Shown: positions 22,518 to 33,800 of the stretch, in pieces
Layout: the number at the start of each line of letters is the position of its first letter
Numbering within the stretch: the stretch's first letter is position 1
Origin: Liolophura sinensis
Taxonomy: Eukaryota; Mollusca; Polyplacophora; Chitonida; Chitonidae
Direction: 5' to 3'
DNA: 64,000 nucleotides
Assembly: GCF_032854445.1 (NCBI RefSeq)
Contig: NC_088305.1
Coordinates: forward strand, 13,997,717-14,061,716
The notes under the pieces: generated by a model
Databases searched by the model: none
The model's input: the letters and a program-made list of their open reading frames with translations, nothing else
Told to the model about the DNA's origin: nothing
Translations under genes and position numbers: made by a program

Positions 22518-22646
22518 CAAAAAGACTTCCCACTGCAGATCTGTTCGAAGCCTCCTCCTTCGCGTGTTCAATATGTCGCCAGGTAATGACGTCACAAAGG
22601 TCGTCGGTAGCAACCACTCGGAACGAGGGGAGGGATTAAATGCCAC
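22518..22646 (-). other. Candidate 5' non-coding exon of cytochrome c
   Basis: On the minus strand a strong donor (CTTTTTG|GTAAGTG) is at 22518/22517. It would pair with the acceptor 16 bases before the cytochrome c ATG. The right boundary (transcription start) is not known; the end given is only an outer guess. Confidence 0.5.
22587..22594. promoter_or_regulatory. Palindromic cAMP-response element (TGACGTCA)
   Basis: A perfect CRE octamer lies within 80 bases of the putative leader donor of cytochrome c. CREB/ATF proteins bind this site, and CRE sites are known in mammalian cytochrome c promoters. It lies at or near the presumed start of transcription; binding is not shown. Confidence 0.5.
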
Positions 22647-24067
22647 ATCCGTAAGCCTGTCCTACAACAAAACGAGCGACAGATGTTTTAGTGAGAGGAA
22701 ATTCCCCTTGCGTCGTGACATATTTTTTTTCTTTAGAACAAGTTCACGCCATGCCTCAATATAGTGGTTGTACGGATTTACTAATCCTGTCCGCTTATCG
22801 TACGTCTCCTACACAAAATAAACTGATCCAGGTCGTTCCGTATATGGCCAAATGATAGCTTTATGCAAGCATGGGGCTTAAATGGCAAACCATGGATCGA
22901 TTGTATAAGTAGTCTTTGGTGAGTTGCAAAACATCAGTTGAAAACTTTATAGTTTAGTGTCGTCGTGAGTAGTTGTGTCATTGTGTGTTCATAGGAAGGT
23001 CACTGTCAGAACCGGCAAGGTGACCTCAAAAAGACTTTCCACGTGGTACTGTCGTAAAATAGACGAACCAATTTGATTGGCCTGTGAAGCGCTTCATGTA
23101 GCCGGTAATATCCTCCGATTGCGCAAATTGCGTGTCTACAGTTCTCCCTTTCACTGTTGGACGGATAGACAGTTAGGGCGGGTAACTTGCTTACTCAAAG
23201 AAAGTGGGCCTATAGATGTGCCCACACGTTCAATAAAATTAAAACGTCTGTTTTCAGTATACATGTAGATATGCTTTGAACTTCCGTTCAAGCTATAGCC
23301 AGTGTTGGTTCATGCATAAAGGCCTACTGTTAGTAAATAAAGATGTTATTAATAATTATTGTTAAAAATGTTGGCGTGTGCCAGTCGCAAGCGGGACTGA
23401 TTTACACCAAAACTGAGAGATTTACGCATAATACTTAATTATTCAAGTCATTACGAAACATTAGAATCTCCCTGTAGATATTATGTAATCCGCAACAGCC
23501 TGGAAAATTTTCAGTCGATGGTTATTAGTACTTAATTATAGTAAGCCTTCAACAGAAAGACGTTTTACACCCAGAGCGGTTACCCGTTGCTGTAAAACAA
23601 ATGTATTATTAGTAAAATTAAAGCAATGGAGTAAATAATGAGATGCAGTTTCCTCCATATAACAGTAGTCACAAAGGCCGTTAGGGTGTGTAAATAAATA
23701 TGCATCTGCCCAAAGTGAGATATACCCGCTCTCTACCTGAACAGACCATATTCATAGTTTTGAAGGGATGCCTAGCTGCTCTGAGTCAATCACCAGCAAA
23801 CACTTTAGCCACGTGACTACAGAGCACTGGAGGCGAAAACAACCCGAATTTAACCTAGGCGAGATAGTTCTTTAACAAGATTATAGCATGAATAATGAAA
23901 AGTAGGTTTTCAGGTGAGATTATTTTCTAGAAAAGTAATTAGAATGTGCCTAATCTTCAATTATATATGATAGGTTCATTATCCTGTATTTCAATGCACT
24001 TTGGACATGGACAACAATCAACATTTCGCCCATTTAGCTCCATGTTATTTATCTCCCCCTGGTCCTT
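22647..24067. other. No feature recognised
   Basis: Intergenic sequence upstream of cytochrome c with only short open frames. No repeats were clearly identified. Confidence 0.6.
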
Positions 24068-24186
24068 ATCTATTTATTTATTATGTACGCCGTACTCAAG
24101 AATATTTCACTTATACGACGGCGACCAGCATTATTGTGGGAGGAAACCCATGATCATTCGCAGGTTGCTGTGAGACCTTCCCACAT
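24068..24186 (-). repeat. SINE family A, 3' part, minus orientation
   Basis: TATTTATTTATTATGTACGC and CGCCGTACTCAAGAATATTT are followed by GGGAGGAAACCCATGATCAT. It has a short internal deletion, and the head is missing. Confidence 0.85.
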
Positions 24187-25247
24187 ACTACCTCCTGCTT
24201 CTTGCGAGGAACCTGGATGCTCAAAGCTATGAATTGTCACACAGGCCATATAGACTGCCTCGTCTTAGATTGGGCTAGCGCCGCCCAGTTTTGTTTTAGG
24301 CCAGTAGAGCTGCAGTTCTGCACCTATATACATACAGTTTCGCATGGAAACCACACAGAGGACATACAAATACATATGGCAATCAGCGATATGATCCTAT
24401 CGATTGTCGGGTATACAGACGCGAGCTTTCAGTCATTAACGATACATATATAATTGGTGCCTCGAGAGGCAGGGTCAGAACAGTATGATGGAGCAGTAAA
24501 AGTGAAAAAATATAATAAAGGACAACGATATAATATATAAACGAATAAAGATCAGTGCCCCCAAGTTTAGGAGTCGGGATTCCGAATTTAATAAAAGGGT
24601 GCCGAGGTTAAAAGCCTTTATGTGGTAGCCACATATAAGCGTCTCGTGCTAATATAATATACATACATGTCGAAATATTGTCAGAATGAGGCATTCGGGG
24701 TTGACTTCAAAATGTCAGCTGCATGAAAGATGGTCACGTTAACTGTTGTAGAGCACACCATATGTTAGCAAGCTTGTGCAATTTAATCTCTGTTTCAAAC
24801 TGGAAAGCAGAATCTTAAAAATGATATTACTGAAGGTGCTAAGAAATTATATATGTTGCGAAATGAAAAGTTTTTGGGACGAAGACGGATAGAGATGTTT
24901 ACAAACTGAGTTAGACATTATGTTCTATGTACGATAATGTATATCGTTTGAGTCACAAGGATAAGTGTATTACTAACATCATGGAAACCGAATCCAAGAA
25001 TGGTGCATGAATGTATATATTGTAACTATTTTGTTTTTATACATGCTGTTGAAATAAACCAGATCTCATTTTCAGAATTATTTTCTTTTTAAATGTTGGA
25101 AGTGTTTCAGAATTGTTTTGGTGATAACATTTAAAATCAATACCGTTTATTCTGACATTTCGAGTAAAAAAGAGAAAAGGGAAAAAAGAATCCAGCAGCA
25201 CCGGTGAGCACTGTTATAGCACAGGCTGCATGTCTGAGTGAAACTGG
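24187..25247. other. No feature recognised
   Basis: No supported gene or repeat in this 1.06-kb stretch. Confidence 0.6.
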
Positions 25248-25608
25248 CCCAATGGCTTGGTAGAGCGTCCGCTTTGAGGGGAGGTAGATCCAGGATCAAT
25301 CCTGGGTCAGCTCACAACTAAGATCTTAAAAGAGGAAGTTGTAGCTTCCTCGCGTGGCGTTCAGCATTAAGGGAATAGTGCAAGGAATGGTTGACCCATA
25401 TCTGTATATAGGCCTATAATAGATCGGGTGGGCGGCTTATTTGCCTTCTGCAAGTCATCTCAGTAAAGCAAAAGAGCGATGGAAATCCGTCCTGCAACAA
25501 GGAGGCACATTACACATACTTTTACATGGACTTTAAGGACCCCTTCGTCGTCATGTGACGAAAAATTGTTAAGTACGACATGAAACCCTAAACACTCAAG
25601 TGACGTAT
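25248..25608 (+). repeat. SINE family B, full length, plus orientation
   Basis: The head CCCAATGGCTTGGTAGAGC (A box) and GATCCAGGATCAATCCTGGG (B box) are followed by AAAAGAGGAAGTTGTAGCTT, CTGCAACAAGGAGGCACATT and GTCGTCATGTGACGAAAAAT. It ends with AAGTACGACATGAAACCC. It shows the whole family-B structure. Confidence 0.92.
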
Positions 25609-25648
25609 TACTGACCACAGTGCAACCGAGTGGTATTCAAGTTGGGTG

Positions 25649-25649
<1 letters not shown>

Positions 25650-25735
<86 letters not shown>
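25650..25735. repeat. (AT)n microsatellite, 86 bp
   Basis: A perfect alternating AT tract about 40 bases after the end of the family-B SINE. Confidence 0.97.
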
Positions 25736-25736
<1 letters not shown>

Positions 25737-26434
25737 TAGGCGTCTTTTAAGTGCACGGCTCTCTCTCTAGAACTAGAGTCATGTAGCCAGCTCGGTTTAA
25801 GGGTGGCTTATATATACTGATACTATGTATACACCGCTGGCCACCCTTATAATATATGCCTAACCCCATATTAAAATATCACAGCCGAGATCTTTGGTTA
25901 TAGAGCCATGCATGTCTTGGGGCGTTATGTAACGTTACAATATGGAAGCATGCAGGTGTATTTATATGTATAGTTCTGAGATGGGTTGGCCATGTTCCAA
26001 ATTCACCTTCCACAATGCGTTTCTGACAGCTAAGCTGGGAAGAATGAAACAGATCCCAGGTCTAATATATATGTACCACTTGAACAGGGTAAGAGTGCAC
26101 AGATCAGTATGCATGTATGGTGTTCCAGGCTGGTCACTACTGCATGCGTGACTGCTGGGAGGACAGATATACCGAGACAATTTGCCGGATAGGAGCTGTG
26201 AAGAAAGCAAATACTATACAACGACGAAATAGAAGATATCAGTATATTGTGTTTTGGGGTTTCTTAATTGCCAGTGATGACGTTTAGAGTGGGTACTATA
26301 TACCTGTACATGCACTCTTAAACTTAAGTGCTCTGTTTAAAACTGTAAAGTTCACTAGGAGAGACTACTTTTATAAGAGTTATCTGGCCACTTTTATTAA
26401 ATGTTAACTGCTTTAACACTCTTTAAAGTGTTCA
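25736..26434. other. No feature recognised
   Basis: Short open frames only; no gene or repeat is supported. Confidence 0.6.
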
Positions 26435-26706
26435 GGGGCCTCCGTGGCTGAGGAGGTGGTTAGCAAGCTAGCGCGGAGCAATGGCCCAGAAACCTCTCAC
26501 CATTGCGGTCGCTGTGAGTTCAAGTCCAACTCTTGCTGGCTTCCTCTCCGACCGTACGTGGGAGAAGGTCTTCCAACAAGCTGCGGATGATCGTGGGTTT
26601 CTCCCGGGCTCTGTCTGGTTTCCTCCCACCATAATGCTGGCCGCCGTCGTATACGTGAAATATTCTTGAGTATGCCGTAAAACACCAATCAAATAAATAA
26701 ATAAAT
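26435..26706 (+). repeat. SINE family A, full length, plus orientation
   Basis: The tRNA-like head GGGGCCTCCGTGGCTGAGG and the B-box-like GTGAGTTCAAGTCC lead through CTCTCCGACCGTACGTGGGA to the conserved core GCTGGCCGCCGTCGTATACG. It ends in an (AAAT)n tail. GTGTTCA flanks both sides and may be a short target duplication. Confidence 0.93.
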
Positions 26707-27817
26707 CAATGTGTTCACATTCCAGCCCCAGTGAAAGTTGGTTAATCAACACCTGGGCCTTTAAATTTGAAAAGTAGTTAACAAAAAATCAACATTTTAG
26801 TGAACACTTTTGAAGAGTCTTGACACATGAACACTTTATAAAACTTGTACGATACATATAACTCTTTTATAAGTGCAGTCACTCCCCCTGATCTTTACAA
26901 TATAATATGTAAAACTGTAGTTTGAAAAGATGGTGATACAATAGCTCTCTCCCCCTTTCATTTTTATCTCTGTCCATCCGTATATAAAAAATGAGAACTG
27001 TATCTACAGTAACAGTTCTTTTTTGCAGTTGGGGAATGTCGTTATGCATCAGATTATTGTAATGTGTTAAATGTTGATTTCTTCACAGGTAGGACCCAAA
27101 ATAAACCGGCAGCCTGGGTCTCCCGTGAGGAACAATCAACAGCTTTTAAAAAATGGCTACCGGTCTGTGTTTTTTTTTTTTTTTTTTGCTGTCCGCTCGA
27201 CTGATACAAAGCCGCCAACACAACATTGCACGGTGGCCTATATTTAGCACACATATATACCGTACGTCGTTTTCGAGGAGCAAAGTATGAAAAGCATGTA
27301 GCCAGTGGCACTACACAAAATAGAGCTTTCATAAACCATGTATGGTTACTATAGGGAAATCATGTTGATTGATGGATTGACTGATTTAGTGCGACGAGAA
27401 AAACGACATAGGCCTACGGCACATTTTATATACTGGTGCTAAATTTCATCTACCGGTACCAGTTTTAACTACTCAAATTTTGTAAAGAAAATAGTTTGAT
27501 GTATAAATGGTATGCCATTTCTACTATTAGCTCCAAGAGATTAGCCAGTGGATGTGAGTTTTTTTTTTCTCTCATACATGCAGGCGTAAAAGATATTAAA
27601 AGACATTCAGAATATTTAGCAACGGTTCCGAATCAGACTCTTGTGTGCATTCAATTATTACACGATTGTCTCCCTTGGTTATTTGCATTCTCCACGATGC
27701 GAGGAATCTCTGAACATCGCATGGCTGGAGAAGACTCTGGACACGGCTGCTGAATGCCCGTTGTTGAATGATTTTAGAACTTAAATTGTAGTTTGAAATC
27801 AAAATTAAACCTCTTCA
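26707..27817. other. Upstream region of the large zinc-finger gene
   Basis: No coding exon was found. The promoter and 5' UTR of the gene starting at 27818 are expected here. A T-run lies at 27171-27187. Confidence 0.5.
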
Positions 27818-27881
27818 ATGTTTGGTAGAGGAAGACCACCGTTTAGAGGTGGGCCCGGGCCGTTCAGGGGTGGTATGAGAG
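27818..27881 (+). CDS. Zinc-finger gene exon 1 (start codon, RGG box)
   Basis: ATG at 27818 has an in-frame TAA twelve bases upstream (27806-27808), which fixes the start. It reads MFGRGRPPFRGGPGPFRGGM, an RGG-type motif that commonly binds RNA and is a target of arginine methylation. It ends AGAG|GTAAAT in phase 1, joining to 28978. Confidence 0.8.
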
Positions 27882-30800
27882 GTAAATTATTGTAAACATA
27901 GCATGTTTATAACCGTTGACAGCAACAACAACATCATTCAATGACTTGGTAACGGCTTTATGAGTCTGAGACGCGTATATGCACCTTCTGACTTTTCTTA
28001 CAACTACACTATTCTGGATGACTATCACTTCGCATTCTTCTACCTGGCTGGCGCTCACATAGTCATGGATTGCCTCTATTCACTCCGAAAGGAAGCATCG
28101 TAAAATTTCGGAGAACAGTCGATTACAAACCTCCCCAGCCTGTCCAGTTTCTCCTGTATAATGCTAGTCCGAGATTGCTGAGTGTTTAGGTTTGGCTCAG
28201 TGTTGTCCAGCCAGCGATGGTCCCAAACCATTGTTAGAGTGCTTACCATTTAAATACCTGATGCAGGCTTCGTGGCAGTTTGTCACGGCATTTGAGACAA
28301 AAATTGCTCCTCAAATACTTCTCCATGCCCTGAAGTTCGCAGACACTTGTGTTCCATACCTTTTGATCTGTTGATTTATGACCAGTGGTTGTTTCCTAGG
28401 ACTTGTGCGCCCACGTGGGCACTAAGCGAAGAACTAGCAACCATTTTGGGAACGGACAGTTTGAGCTTTCTGAAATATTGAAGGATATTTACCTTTGGGA
28501 TGGTCATCAGCTCGGGATTTTATCTGTCTGACGATCTAGGGCCCTAGGCATTGTAAAGGGAGGTTAGCTATCGACTGTTTTCCAAAATTTTATAATGCGT
28601 CCTTTAGGGGTGAATGGGAGAAATCCATGATTATGGGAGTGCCAGCCAAAATGTAAGAAAAAGTTATAGTCTTCCAGGGCTACCGCTATACTGAGGTCAC
28701 TGTGTTCGTCCCTCCGTCAGAGAGCCAGTCAGGCTGTAGCCTATCACCGTGGCATACCGTTGCTAACTGGTAGTTGTACGTTGTGTTTGAGTGCGTTTCC
28801 AGATCTGTCCAATTTCTTCCCATTTTAATGTTTGATCCCATTGTGTTGTTAAAATATTCTTGAGTGCAGCATAAACACCAATCAAATACATAAATAAATA
28901 AATGAATAAATTCTGGGTAAGTTATTGTAAAACAAATTTCTGGTGATCTCACTCTCGCTTTGCTCTAAATGTTTCAGGTCAGTCGATCCAGAGAGGAATT
29001 TTATCTACTCCCCGTGGTCCGACGCCAGGCATTTTGCCTTCTCCGCGAGTTCGAGGTCCCAGAGGTCTTGCTCGACCCAGAGGTCCTGGGGGTCCTAGAG
29101 GCCATGCTGGTCCAAGAGGTCCTATTCTGGCTACTCCCAGAGGTCCTACCGGTCCTGGAAGTCTTGCTCGACCCAGAGGTCTTGTAAGACCACGAGGTCT
29201 TGTCCGACCCAGAGGCCCTGCTGGACCCAGAGGCCCTGTTTTGGCTGATCCCAGGGGTCCTGGATACCAGGAAATATCTCCACAGCCTCCCTTCACACCT
29301 CAGGGGGAACTAGCGCCCCGTTTCCAGGGAGATGACATGTCAAAGGGGCGACGTCCGCTGTTGCAGACACCCAACAGGCCAGCAGAGGCGGTGAAGAGGC
29401 AGGCACCAAAAGGTACAGATAACAGTGTATATACATGTATGTATGGGCCACCTTAATCGTACTTCTTCATCTTTTTGCTAGTCTTGTCAGATTTTGTCCT
29501 ACTTTTAAGGGGAATAAACATGTCTTCCTAATTTTTGTATAGGTATGTCGGTAAATGAAAATAATTGAATTGATACAGCAGTCTTCAATCTATACCACAT
29601 TTGAGGCATTCAGAGGTTTTCAGTTTTTGATAAAGGGTGATGTGATGCCCCTACTGAATACATGGAATGTCACAATACAGGAGTTACCAGCTGTGCATAT
29701 AGTTTAGCACAATTTTGACACAGTAATTGTATTCACCAATATTCTCTTAATGAGATATATGGAAACATCAGTACCATCCCCCAGCAGTTCATCGTTCAGA
29801 AAGTTGAACTGTTTGGTGTTGTAGTAGATACTTTACTTTGCTTTGTCAAAAATAGCAAATCTTAAAAACTGTGGAATTGAATACAAATTTTTGAAATTTT
29901 TTTCCATGTTGCTGATATAAGGCCTGTAACAGTTATGGGCAGAGAGATTTGAAATGGACTTCTTTTGAACACTTTCAAGATCAGGAGAGTGTAACTTTGA
30001 TGTTACGACATTCCATGAGCGACAAGATTTATTTATTTATCTGATTGGTGTTTTTACACCGTACTCGAGAATATTTCACATGTACGACAGGGGCTAGCAT
30101 CAATGGTGGGAGAAAATTGGGCAGAGCCTAGGGCATACTCACGACCATCCTAGGTTGCATGAGCGACATGGCATGTTCAAATGGGTAAGCAAATTATAGG
30201 CTGTCCAGATTTATGCCTTTTATTTTGAGGGGGCCAAAATGCATGCACAAACACTCAGGCTTAACACAGTAATGACATTTTTTCCAAGACACTGATCAAA
30301 TACATGATTGTATGAAATTGGTGAATGTGATAAATGATAAATAAGCGCATGCTTCTTGAATTACTGATGAACACTGATATGAAACTTTTAAGACAGTGTA
30401 TGATTGTGTTCCAGTTCAATCTGCTGCATATAGTCCATCACCTGCCAAGAAGATGGCTGCTACAGTTACAGCCAGTGCCAAGCCAGTTTCAGCCGCTGCA
30501 GCCAGTGCCAAGCCAGTTCCATCTACTGCAGCCAGTGTCAAGCCAGTTCCAGCCACTGCAGCCAGTGCCAAGCCAGTTCCAGCTGTGGCAGCCAGTGCCA
30601 AGCCAGTTCCAGCTGCGGCAGCCAATGCCAAGCCAGTACAAGCTGTAGCAGCCAATGCAAAGCCAGTAAAAGCCGCCGCAGCCGATGCCAAGCCAGTAAA
30701 AGCCGCCGCAGCCAATGCCAAACCAGTATCCCCTGCAACAGCCAATGCCAAGCCAGTATCCCCTGCTGCAGCCAGTGCCAAGCCGGTACCAGTTTCTGCA

Positions 30801-33800
30801 GGCAGTGCCAAGCCAGTACCAGCTGATTCCAAAACTCCAGAGAAAAATAATGATTCCTCACCGTCTACGGACACAAAGAAAACCTGTGACCTTTGCAAGT
30901 GTGATCTGCCAAATGAGGATGTAAGTTATTCTGCGCTTCACACTTATATTTTTAGCTCGCCTGTATCGTCTGTGATTCGCACTAACAGTTGTGAGGCATG
31001 TGGGTGGATTGGTGGAAGAATCTGAAGTGGCCCTTGGCTGTGGGCAGTCATCTTAAAGAAGCAAAGCATTGAATTAAAATAAATACCTTCGGTGCTGATT
31101 GTAAGACCTATTTCAGGTTTTAGTTTTGCAGCACCTCTGAAGCAGCTCTTCTTGAAGCAATACTGTTTGTATTCATATATGAACAAATTTCACTTATTCT
31201 GCTGTCCACTAACTGAACCTTCAGTTTCATTGTGTAATTGCAAGCCTCAGGCAGCTTTTCATTTTTCTTGATAATATATACAGACCTGTATGAAATGTTG
31301 TTATATCTTGATAAAGCTGATAAAGTATCGATTGGGTACACTGAGACAACCAACAAATTACAAATTTACTGGACTAATTCTTTCATTTCAAAAGTTAACA
31401 GCATTCTTACCCAAAATTGTCCGTAATATATCAGTTGATTTATGGCAGCAGTCTCTTATCGACAAGAAGGAGGGAGGGGTGTGTATAAATATATGCTTTG
31501 TAAAATAACAGCTAAGTATGGCATGGGAAAGAGGACATTCCCTAATTCCTCAACCATTTCGCATATGAAAGAACGACTTTCAGTGCAGTTTATGCACATT
31601 TTAATTTTGGAGCCAAACAAACTTTGATTGGATGGGCCAATTTCAAGGCTTCACAAAGAGCATGATTTGTTCAGTCTGCACAGAATAATGCCTTCAGAAT
31701 GTGCTTGAATAAACACCTTAGAAACATGCTAAGAATTTGAAGAATTACAGTACCATTGTTTTCTCTCTATTAGGCATACAAGAAGCACATTGAGGAACCA
31801 ATGCACAAGGAGAGACTGGCCTTTCAAGAAAAGCTCAACAAGTCCAAGGCAGAGAAGGCAAAGGCTGCACTTGCTAAGGTCAATTCCGAACTTGGTGTGG
31901 GGAAGAAATTGGCTGTACCAAGGGAAATCTCTGCAGCAAATTCAAACACGAGCAGTGCGACCGCCTCTGTTACTGATCAAAAGACAATAGCCACTACTCC
32001 AACTACGTGGGAAAAATCAGCAGCACAAGTGCAAAGGAATTCTGCATCAACCATACCTAAAACATCTGCAGTAGTTGAGCGCACTCTTTCTTCTGCTAAT
32101 GCTGCCCTAAAAAATGCAAGATCAGATACTCCCAGTGCTGCTTTGTCTGCAAGTACACCATTATCTGCATCAAAATCTGTCCCTCCAGGAAACACAGCAA
32201 GCACAGTTTCTGCAAAAACCACGACATCTGCTACACAGGAATCGTCCATGGACTGTAAAGGTGAAGTATATGCATGTAACCTGCGTATGGTGTTGGGTTG
32301 CCCCGAGGCTCTGCTCGGTTTCCACTCACGATAATGCTGGCCTCTGTTTTATAAAATGAAATATTCTTGAGTACGGCTTAAAACACCAGTGAAATAGATA
32401 AATACATAGATGTATCTGGAAACCAGATTTTTCATTGTTCACATCACAGCATCAGGTTTTTAGCGAGAATCATCTTTAAGGTAATGTAAAGGTAACACAA
32501 ACTGGAATCTCTGAAAACGACTGTTGTTGTGCCAGCAAACTGTTTTTTTTCCCAAGTTAGACAGCCTAAACTCATTGATAGACTCTAAATTTGCGATATG
32601 AGAAAAGATAAAAGACAACGGTTTAATTGAATATTTATCCCTTCATTGTCCATCTTTGGCATCGGTTTGCTGGCTGACATCATTCAGCGTAAACATATGG
32701 TTTACAGTTGATTTACGTTCGTTGGAAAGTCAGGAAGGCCAGGCCATTCTTGTAAAGTTTTTGAAAAACTAAGGCCTGAAGTATCTCCATTCCTTAGAAT
32801 ACACCAGTGTACAGCAGGCCATTTTTCATACAACCAGCAAGTTCAAGAAAGAGTGATCTCCCTTTATTTTTTCACCCATCTCCTATTTTAACATACATGT
32901 AGGTATTTCTTGTGAAATATTTCGGATGGTCATTGCAAAACACATGATTCCACTCCATGCAAAACTCTCATGGTACACTGTTGCTGTGCATTTTGGTGCC
33001 TCAGGAGACTTTTAAAGTTATGAAAATGGCACTTTCTTTTGTTGTAGTCAGTTTATGTTTATACACATGCCAAATGCCCATCAAAACTGACCACCATGTT
33101 GCATGTAGTGAAAAATTCTTCACCAATTAAATACATTTACATAAACTCCTACATGTTCGCTCAAATCCAGCTCAACCTGGCTTCCTCTCTGGTCGGGGGC
33201 CTCCGTGGCTCAGTTGGGTAGCGCGCTAGCGCAGCGTAATGACCCAGAAGCCTCTCACCATTGCGGTCACTGTGAGTTCAAGTCCAGCTCATGCTGGCTT
33301 CCTCTCCGGGCGTAATTTTGCAGATGGTCGTGGGTTTCCTCCCACCATAATGCTGGCCGTCAACGTATAAGTGAAATATTCTTGAGTACGGCATAAAACA
33401 CCAATCAAATCAAATCAAATCCTCTCCTGTCGTACATGAGAAGGTCTGCCGGGAGATGTTTACGGTTTATCTCCTGGCTCAGCATGATTTCCTCTAACCA
33501 TAATGCTGGCTCCCATCATATAAGTGAAACATTCTTGAGCGCGGCATAAAGCATTAACCAAATAAATGTATAAAAAAATAAATGCCTCCTACAGGTACAA
33601 AGTTTTGATTCAGTGTATGTGAAAATTTCTGCCTCAGGAGCCATGAAGAAATATTGCCCAGATTGTCAGATTAGCTTGCCTAGCCTTGAGGTAAGTCTAG
33701 GAGATAATTACACCTATAATAATGTAGAATATGGCCTGATCCTAGTGATATATCCTACACATATCCTAAATGACTTGAAATTTCACCCACAAAAGTGCAT

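Noticed and set aside
28979..29296. Minus-strand Gly/Pro/Leu-rich frame that looks collagen-like
   Set aside because: It is the antisense of zinc-finger gene exon 2 and lacks a regular Gly-X-Y triplet.
33195..33265. tRNA gene (A box and B box present)
   Set aside because: It is the head of a SINE followed by the family-A body and tail; the cloverleaf is not intact.
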